A stretch of DNA of 64,000 nucleotides from the NCBI GenBank assembly GCA_022036555.1, contig CM039137.1, positions 26,715,862 through 26,779,861 of the forward strand, written 5' to 3'. A model generated the notes under the pieces. The model was given only the letters and a program-made list of their open reading frames with translations, did no database searches and had not been told where the DNA came from. The position numbers and the translations under genes are program-made. Of this stretch, positions 57,228 to 64,000 are shown piece by piece; within the stretch, counting starts at the first letter, position 1, and each line of letters starts with the position of its first letter. The DNA comes from Microstegium vimineum (lineage: Eukaryota; Streptophyta; Magnoliopsida; Poales; Poaceae).

Positions 57228-58676
57228 TCACATCATGGGCCTCTCCAGCAGGGCCGAGATGTACCACTCGTCGGCTTTGGGCCCCTTGTCCAGCTTCTTG
57301 CCGGTGTCCCACCGGAGCTTCCGGAAGCCCACACCCTCGATGATGGGCACGTACACCTCGGTCAGCTCCTTCCCGGTGCAGAAGAAGTGGTCGAGCCAGA
57401 ATATCCCGCCCGGCCGTAGCACGCGGTAGATGTCGTACAGCTGGGCCTCCAGCACCGCGCCGGGGACCCAGTTGCCGAGCACGTGCATGGAGTGCACGAT
57501 GTCCAGGATGCCGTCGAAGAACGGGAGCCGCCCGGCGACGGCGCCGAGGTGGAGCGGGACGAGCCCGCGGGACGCCACGAACGCGCCGAACGGCGCGCCG
57601 AGGTCCAGCGTCGTGGTCACCACGGTGACCCCGCGCTCCGCCATGCGCGCCGCGAACGTGCCCGTGCCGCCGCCGATGTCCAGGCCGATCCGGATCGTGC
57701 CCCGCGGCTTGGACGCCAGCACGGTGTCGATGTCGTAGTCGAGGTCCCCGCCCTGCCCGACCCACCGCCGCTGCTCCTTGCCGGCGAGATCGAAGCACGC
57801 CTTGCAGTCGAGGTCGGGGTCGTGGCTCCCCGGTGCCGGGCTGCGGGCGCGACCCACGAGGCACGAGTAGTTCTTGCACGCGTAGGAAGGTGTCCACGAG
57901 ACGGACTTGTCCGGCGGGATCACCCACAGGCTCTCCGGGAGCGGCGTGGGGTCCGGGAACCCGGCGGGCCCGCGCGCGCGGCACCGGCGCCTCGGCAGCG
58001 GCTCGCACCCTTTCAGCATCAGCCGCTCCGCGAACGCCGCGTCGGCCGGGCAGTCGCCTGACGCGTTGTACTGCATGTACTTTTTGAGCTCGTCGCGGTG
58101 GCGGTGGCACGCGGCGCCCACCGCCGGGTACAGCTTGTCGGAGTCGAGGTTCGGGGTGTAGCCGAACGGGAGCGTGTGCGGGCCCAGCGCCACCGTGAGC
58201 TCCTCGTCGGGCGTCAGCGGCTTCGGCGGCGGCGCGTCCCGCTTCACCTTGCCGGCATTGGAGATGAGCCTCTGGATGTTCGCGTCGATGGCCTCGATGC
58301 GGTTGTGGAGGTCGAAGGCGAAGCTCTGGCTGGAGGAGAGGGCGCTGAACGCGAAGTCGAGCGTGGGGTCATCGCCTCCGCCGCCGCCGCTCCCAAGGCC
58401 GCCGCCGGTGACGTGCGAGACGCAGACGGACAGGAGAATGGAAACGGAGTTGGTGGCGACGAAGAGGAGGAGGATGTTGTCGCGTCTGGAGTGGTGCCTC
58501 TTCTTCGCGGTGGTGGCATGGTGAGGCGCCGACGGTGCGTGGGTGGCGCTGCCGGTTGCGCCCGCGGGGGCGTCCATTAGAGACTGGTACTGGGTGTTTG
58601 GTTTTCTTGAATAGCCTTCCGTGATGCCCATCTGCGGTTCCATGCAATGCAAGAGTGCGTGTAGGTAGGTTGCCAT
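57228..58676 (-). CDS. Membrane-anchored SAM-dependent methyltransferase, At1g29790-like
   Basis: Single-exon gene of 482 aa from the chosen ATG. A single hydrophobic segment (DNILLLFVATNSVSILLSVC, residues about 45-65) follows a basic stretch, as in a type II membrane protein. The middle has conserved Cys and motifs (LPFGYTPNLDSDKLYPAVG, CPADAAFAERLMLKGCEPLP, WTPSYACKNYSCL). The SAM-binding region is RIGLDIGGGTGTFAARM (motif I), then LDIVHSMHVLGNWVP and LRPGGIFWLDHFFC, and the protein ends KADEWYISALLERPMM. This matches plant proteins annotated as probable methyltransferases of the At1g29790 group, likely in the secretory pathway; the substrate is unknown to me. Start is uncertain: in-frame ATGs lie at 58691 and 58754. 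The last lies beyond an AT microsatellite that would be translated as Ile-Tyr repeats, and a start further inside (MGITEGYS) is also possible. Confidence 0.9.
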   Translation of the reverse strand: MATYLHALLHCMEPQMGITEGYSRKPNTQYQSLMDAPAGATGSATHAPSAPHHATTAKKRHHSRRDNILLLFVATNSVSILLSVCVSHVTGGGLGSGGGGGDDPTLDFAFSALSSSQSFAFDLHNRIEAIDANIQRLISNAGKVKRDAPPPKPLTPDEELTVALGPHTLPFGYTPNLDSDKLYPAVGAACHRHRDELKKYMQYNASGDCPADAAFAERLMLKGCEPLPRRRCRARGPAGFPDPTPLPESLWVIPPDKSVSWTPSYACKNYSCLVGRARSPAPGSHDPDLDCKACFDLAGKEQRRWVGQGGDLDYDIDTVLASKPRGTIRIGLDIGGGTGTFAARMAERGVTVVTTTLDLGAPFGAFVASRGLVPLHLGAVAGRLPFFDGILDIVHSMHVLGNWVPGAVLEAQLYDIYRVLRPGGIFWLDHFFCTGKELTEVYVPIIEGVGFRKLRWDTGKKLDKGPKADEWYISALLERPMM

Positions 58677-58686
58677 CTTCATCGTC

Positions 58687-58690
<4 letters not shown>

Positions 58691-58747
<57 letters not shown>
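58691..58747. repeat. (AT)n microsatellite at the methyltransferase start
   Basis: About 57 bp of AT repeats directly upstream of the methyltransferase start codons, open in the coding frame as (Ile-Tyr)n. Confidence 0.95.
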
Positions 58748-58750
<3 letters not shown>

Positions 58751-59339
58751 GCACTAGCTCTCCCTGTTCGATCTTTCTGTTTTACGGGGCATTTGGGACT
58801 AGAAAACTCAGTATTCAACCATGTCATGTTAGTGTTGCGTAAACAGGACTGATATTTCTGCTAGATTTGGGTATAAAATTGCCTGTTAGTACTATCAACG
58901 AGCCGGATGGCAGTGGATGGTTCGCGTCTGAGAGTTGAAAGGGGGTGGAGTTAAGTATGGACAGCCTGCACTCATGCATGCAGGAGAGTCTTGGGGTGTC
59001 CTTTGCGTGTGGCCTCAGTCATATGCGTGGACTTCGCGGTTACCATAACATTTTACTATGGTCCCTCTTGCGCTAGTGTCCGGTAACACAGGTTACCATA
59101 CCATCTTATCAATCAACCAGCTCCATTCTTCTGAGCTGCTGCTATTGTGTGAGGCCTTGTTTTGTTTGCACGGTTCACCGGATCTAACTCCATTAATCAG
59201 CTAGCGCTCGCTGTTTTTTTTTCATAAGGCACGCTCGCTGCATTAAAACCACCAAACCATCATACAACCTCAACAAAATAAAGTTTTCACAACCTTTTCT
59301 TTTTAGAAAGCTACAAAAATATACTTACTATTGTGCATA

Positions 59340-59595
59340 CTCCCTCCGTCCCTAAATAGATGTCATTCTCGCTTTCCGAAAAGTCAACGTTTTTAAAATA
59401 CCGACAATTATGCATTAAAATATTTAAATAATTATGCTAAGTAATTAGTATCATCGGAAAGATCTTTAAGTCTAGTTTTTTAACAAATTTATTTGGAGAT
59501 ATAAATATTGCACGTATTTTTTACAAACTTAGTCAAAGTTGAGAAAGTTTAACCGGCACGCATCCATAACGATCTTCTTTTTGGGACGGAGGGAG
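59340..59595. mobile_element. Stowaway-like MITE (256 bp)
   Basis: Left end CTCCCTCCGTCCC, right end GGGACGGAGGGAG, TA on both sides; an almost intact copy. Related in inverted orientation to 14413-14656 and to the insert inside 9086-10185. Confidence 0.95.
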
Positions 59596-59644
59596 TAACA
59601 TTTTGTGAGATAAAACTTATCACCATAACTTGTTAAATATAATC

Positions 59645-59770
59645 GCCCTGTTCGTTTGATCGTTTCGGTGGCTGATAGGCCGACTGATGCTGTTTTTAGC
59701 TGATAGGTCGGCTGATGCTGTTTTTGGTTGTTTTGCTGTGAGAGAAAAGTACTATTTCAATAGCTGGTAA
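59645..59770. mobile_element. MITE fragment with 28-bp tandem repeat
   Basis: Starts CGCCCTGTTCGTTTGATCG, as in the inverted right end of 49130-49249. Two tandem 28-bp units starting GCTGATAGG(C/T)C at 59671-59698 and 59699-59726. The right end is unclear. Confidence 0.6.
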
Positions 59771-60916
59771 ACTCAGTGTAGTTTTTTTTAAAATTTTATA
59801 GACAACTTTTCTACGTAACCTTTGCAACACCAGTTTTGTTTATGATTGTTGAAGTGTGCAAAGAACGAAAACAGAGAATGAACTAAATTCAAGTTTTTTT
59901 TTAATCTTTTTGAGCCCCAACGAAATTCAAGTTTTCATTGATGGAAAACCTGCTAGTTGATGGGCCTGGATCCAAACTGAAACTGCCCTAATCCATTCCA
60001 AAGTGCAAATCCTACACCCTAGCTAACCATTTCTTCACATGTGGAAACCACACTAAACCAAACTAGTGGTCTAACTATGGATCTGAAATCAAAATCTGAT
60101 TGCACATTACAGCTAGAACCAACGGCTTGCTGATGTCACATGCTCCTAGAAATAATGAAATTTTAATTTGGCAGTAACGAATTTTGGCACAGCAGCTGCC
60201 ATAATTAATGGATTGTGTCACTAATAATTACAACAGCAAACCTAAAATCTCGAACAGTTATCAGCAAAAAAATAAATAAATTGAAACCAATTCCAAATCC
60301 AACCAGGCCATTGCAGCTACTACCTCAAAACCGAATCAACACATTATTAAGTGTATGCTTGTTAAATCTAAATAAATCTATAACTAAATTATACACTTGT
60401 ACATGATTAATTAATCCATCATACAAATTTTTGCCACAATTAAACCATATAAACTGTAGTATAGACCATAGAAATTCCAGTTATGAATTATTCAGCCCGG
60501 CCCATGGGAGGACTCCTCTCGCCAAGGCCCAAGGGTAGTACAGCCATTGCTGCTGTTTCGGCCTGTTCCGTTTCCAAGGGGGAAGAGAAGCAGTCCAGTA
60601 CAGGTCCACGGTGCACGCATCCATCAGAGACCCAGGGTCAATTGTCAACATGCAAGTCATGAATTCCAGTCAACAGCCAGGGCCAGCGTAGAAAAGTCAA
60701 GAGCAGGTCAGCAGTCAACAGATCTAGACAACGACCACGAGAACCTCGAGCATGACAGCAGGACAGGAGGCTGGCCTGTGGCCTCACCTCACCTCTGAAC
60801 ATTACTACCGCCTCGACTCTGCATCTGAAGGAACGAACGAGGAGTAGCTGGGGTAGTAATGGCGGCCGTGGGCTATCTCACCGCTGGGTTTTAATGCTCG
60901 TTTCGCTTCTCCTTTA

Positions 60917-61208
60917 GACCTTGTTCGTTTACGCAGGATTCAATCTAGGAGCTAATTTATTCTGGGCCAGGAACGAATGAATTTGTCTTTGTCACTCATT
61001 CTAGTCCAGGATTAATTCCAGAAGGTAGAAGATTCGGTTTCGTTCCGGGTCATGTACACAAGAAAATGAGAAGCAAGTTTTTGTTCCGGTCGGTTTTCAT
61101 TCTGAGTCCGGTGAAAACGAACGCACATTTTAGTTCCCATCCGGATTGTAAACGGACCGCAACAATCCACCCAGATTATGGTCAATCCGATGAAAACGAA
61201 CAAGGCCT
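60917..61208. mobile_element. MITE with CCTTGTTCGTTT ends (about 290 bp)
   Basis: Left end GACCTTGTTCGTTTACGC, right end GATGAAAACGAACAAGGCC, inverted. Internal CCAGGATTAATTCC and GATTCAATCTAGGAGCTAATT are related. Confidence 0.7.
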
Positions 61209-63675
61209 TAGACATCTCTTGACAGAGGTGTCACCAAATTTCCTGTGAACGCTTAGCACAGAAGCTGCTTCATGAGCATGAGTGTGATGTTTGCGTCTGC
61301 ATTCGCACATCATGCCATGCGTTTCAGGTCAGCCAGTACCGGCAGCTGCTAGCTGAACTGAAACCATGATGAGATGTACTAGCTGTAGTATGCCTGTATC
61401 TGATGCAAATGTGAACTCTATGTCAGTTTAGTTTTCCATCACGAGAAGAGAAAATGGCACTGCATTCAGCAAATCGGAGTAACAATAGGATGGTACAGCT
61501 AACAAAAAAGTGGCAACAAGTCAATTACATGCCCAACGGGATTTCATTTCACATATTATTTCTCTTATACTGTTACTCTTGATCTGCAGTCGTCTAGTTT
61601 TATTGCATACTACTCCTACACAGTATGAATCTATCCGTTCTCTATCACATCAGTCTAGTAGCTCCTCTGATCCTGGTGCCGTCGATCTGAATAATTGTTC
61701 GCCCACTGATTAAGATTCTTGTTTGGACCACCAGACACATCGGCCGTTGTCGCCGTAGTTTTCATGCGCATTTACTGACAAATTTTTTTTCCACACCTGT
61801 CGAACTTTCTAGCGTTGAGATAAGTTGGAGTTAATGAAGACGACAACAGATTAGTGCTGTACATTTGTACGATAACTCCTCCTGGTCGATTCAGTTCACC
61901 TGTCCAAGACGAAACACCACTGCTCTCCGTTGATCTGATCGATCTATGTATCTATCTGCAGATGTGGCTCAGCAAGACGTACAGGAAATGACTACTGTAC
62001 TGTACTTCCGTAAGGTCTGTCGTGTAGCACTCGTGTGCTGCGTGTGTTTAAAAGGAACATAAAACCGGCAGTGCATAAAAAATCAGAAGAATATATTTAC
62101 TGTCATATTAATTAATTTAATCACACGCTTGCTTGCTTCCATGCATGACATGATAAAAAAAAGACACCAAGATCGAGCCAGCCGCATCATCATCCGATCC
62201 GATGAATAGTGAATCAGATGCGTCCGGGCACGAGCTGCATGGGCGCGTAGTTTTGGAGCCACACGCGATGCATGCATGTATTGACCCTGTCAGACGTCTT
62301 CATCCCTTCTTCGGTTCTTCCACGCAAATAATGCATGGACTCTGCTCAGCTGGAGTATATATATATATACACACACATACATACGCGGTAGCTCTTGCAC
62401 GTACGTGTACGTACCCGGGGGACACGTCAATGCATCCACACGCACGTGGTCCACGAAGGAATCCACGTACGGAGTATATACTACGCAGAGTGCATGCATC
62501 CATGGAGATGTCTGTTAGAGCCTGCAGGCTGCAGTTGTGTGTACGAATCGAGCTAGTATTAGCTACGAGTACGCGTACTATTAGCTAGCGACGTGGCTGG
62601 AGGGCGTGGATCGGAGCAGGTAGCAAATGCAGACCGATAGATCTTGAGAGAACAGATTTTTGATTCAGATCCTTAGTCTGAGCGTTCCGATGTCAGTATA
62701 TATGTACTACTCTACCAATTGAAACAAGCTAAGGTGCATCGCGATCACATGCATGACCATACAAAGACAGCACTGTTGGATCGCTCCGTACATCCGTGTC
62801 AGCAGCCGGCTAGCTGGGGTTTTCGCTACAGCGGCAGATCAGACGACATGCTCGGAAGAATAATAACCATGCACTGTCGTCGACAGCATGAGATGCTGTT
62901 TTTAACCATCATATCAGATTTGTCACTCTCGCTAGCCTTTGTTTCTTCTTTCACGAGGAGCTACATAGTACGTGCTGTGCGTGGCAATAATACAATGGAG
63001 GCCCCCATGCATGCTGAGCATGCCGCATATTTGTGCCCTATATATAACTGAGACACAGTACAGTCGTCGACAGTGCATATATGCCGAGCTAATTAATAGA
63101 GCTATGGATCGATGATGGAATCTCTCTCTGAGTCACAGGTAGGGCTCACGCCCGGTTTTCTGACAGTGATCGAGGCGCCAGTTTAATTAATTACTAGTTT
63201 TGATCAGGCCGGGGCCGGGTTTCTTTAATTATTGCTTCAATAATCCCTGCGGAACGTAATTTGTCAGTACGCGAATGTCTTTTGCCTGCCACGTCTCGCT
63301 CTGTTCTTGGACTGATCTTTTGATCGACATAAACATAATAAAGCTAGCAAACTATAGGGCTCTTTAATTAGCAGTGTTATTATATATAGTAGTACTCGTG
63401 GAAATTAAATGGAATAACTGCGTTTGCCCCTTGATGCATACCGATGTCTGACTACTCATCAAAAGTGGCCACAATTTTAGATGCTCAAGCAGCTCGTGTG
63501 TGAGAGAGAATGGAAGAATTGTGTGCTAACGAGAGAGAATGGAATCTTTATTAACTAATTGAGAAAACATAATTCGAAAAAAGGATGGACAGCCAGTCAT
63601 CTAACTTCTTACTTACACAATAACAATTGAGAAATTAATTCCATTTTTCTACCAAGCCACGATACATGAATATAA

Positions 63676-63900
63676 GGGTACTTGCAATGGCTGACTCATA
63701 AGCTAGCTCAAAGTATTTTTTGTATATATTTTAATAGAAAAGAGAGAAAAACTACCTCTTAATCAAGAGTTAGGTTCATACACATATTCTAAGATCCTGT
63801 GAGAGTGTCATGTGAGTCCAATCATACTATGAGCATAGTGCTAATGTAAAGGTTGACAATAGAGCTACTAACATGCTTATATATACCATTGCGGGTGCCC
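63676..63900. mobile_element. MITE with GGGTACTTGCAATGG ends (225 bp)
   Basis: Left end GGGTACTTGCAATGGCT, right end ATACCATTGCGGGTGCCC, inverted. No clear target duplication. Confidence 0.75.
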
Positions 63901-64000
63901 AATTATGATATTGCAACTCTTCCAATATAAGCATAGTGTCTTGGTGTTGTTCTATAGATTTCCAGCATTTGTAGTGTACATGTTATGATGTCCATGACAA

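Larger units (their letters stand above)
58760..64000. other. Intergenic, no gene recognised
   Basis: 5.2 kb with MITEs (59340-59595, about 59645-59770, 60917-61208, 63676-63900) and a short TA/CA run near 62350. The open frames here are short and carry no recognisable protein. 58760-59200 is the promoter side of the methyltransferase gene. The right part (61500-63500) has many CATGCATG/GCATGCAT motifs but no identified feature. Confidence 0.5.

Noticed and set aside
57109..58110. 333-codon minus-strand frame
   Set aside because: Shadow of the methyltransferase gene in another frame; Arg/Pro-rich, no motifs.
1..64000. CRISPR arrays, bacterial operons, riboswitches
   Set aside because: The sequence is plant nuclear DNA with spliced genes; the only regular repeats are microsatellites, MITEs and two-copy tandem repeats.

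Overview
The window looks like nuclear DNA of a panicoid grass (sorghum, sugarcane, Miscanthus or maize type). The signs are GC-rich first exons with long GT-AG introns, genes spaced by several kilobases, abundant Stowaway-like (TA-flanked, CTCCCTCCGT ends) and Tourist-like MITEs, AT microsatellites, and proteins that read as plant families. The species call is inference. Gene models below were spliced by hand from reading frame, GT/AG borders and family knowledge; each was checked to keep phase from exon to exon.

Layout. 1-1103 (+): last two exons of a KH-domain (STAR/Quaking-like) RNA-binding protein. 3269-5911 (-): small glycine-rich protein resembling TGD5 in composition. 7925-8848 (+): decayed RPA70-like gene, followed by a non-autonomous hAT element with an 8-bp target duplication. 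12681-13574 (-): intronless cytokinin-response-factor-type AP2/ERF gene. 15891-21263 (-): complete 15-exon organellar ClpX. 21.4-32.3 kb: gene-poor, with several MITEs and a MULE with long TIRs and a perfect 9-bp duplication. 32493-36761 (+): 13-exon DUF647/RUS protein. 38831-41877 (+): 12-exon plastid IspD (MEP pathway) carrying a one-base frameshift. 42298-42633: 5'-truncated LINE with a 16-bp duplication. 42952-45164 (-): organellar class-I release-factor-like GGQ protein, also with a one-base frameshift. 45924-50164 (-): Alfin-like PHD-finger protein. 51405-55301: a near-complete 3.9-kb hAT transposon with TIRs, a perfect 8-bp duplication and a five-exon transposase gene. 57228-58676 (-): membrane-anchored SAM methyltransferase whose predicted start abuts an AT microsatellite. 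58.8-64 kb: no gene recognised.

Functionally the genes are unrelated housekeeping or regulatory loci, not an operon-like system. Several act in organelles: ClpX, IspD and the GGQ factor. The most notable structure is the transposon record. Three terminal-repeat elements have exact target duplications, a LINE has a 16-bp duplication, and the full-length hAT carries both a frameshift and an Asp-to-Asn change at a position expected to be catalytic. Four reading frames (RPA-like, transposase, IspD, GGQ factor) each need a single missing base to be restored. This is either real decay, perhaps of one copy in a polyploid, or indel error in the assembly.
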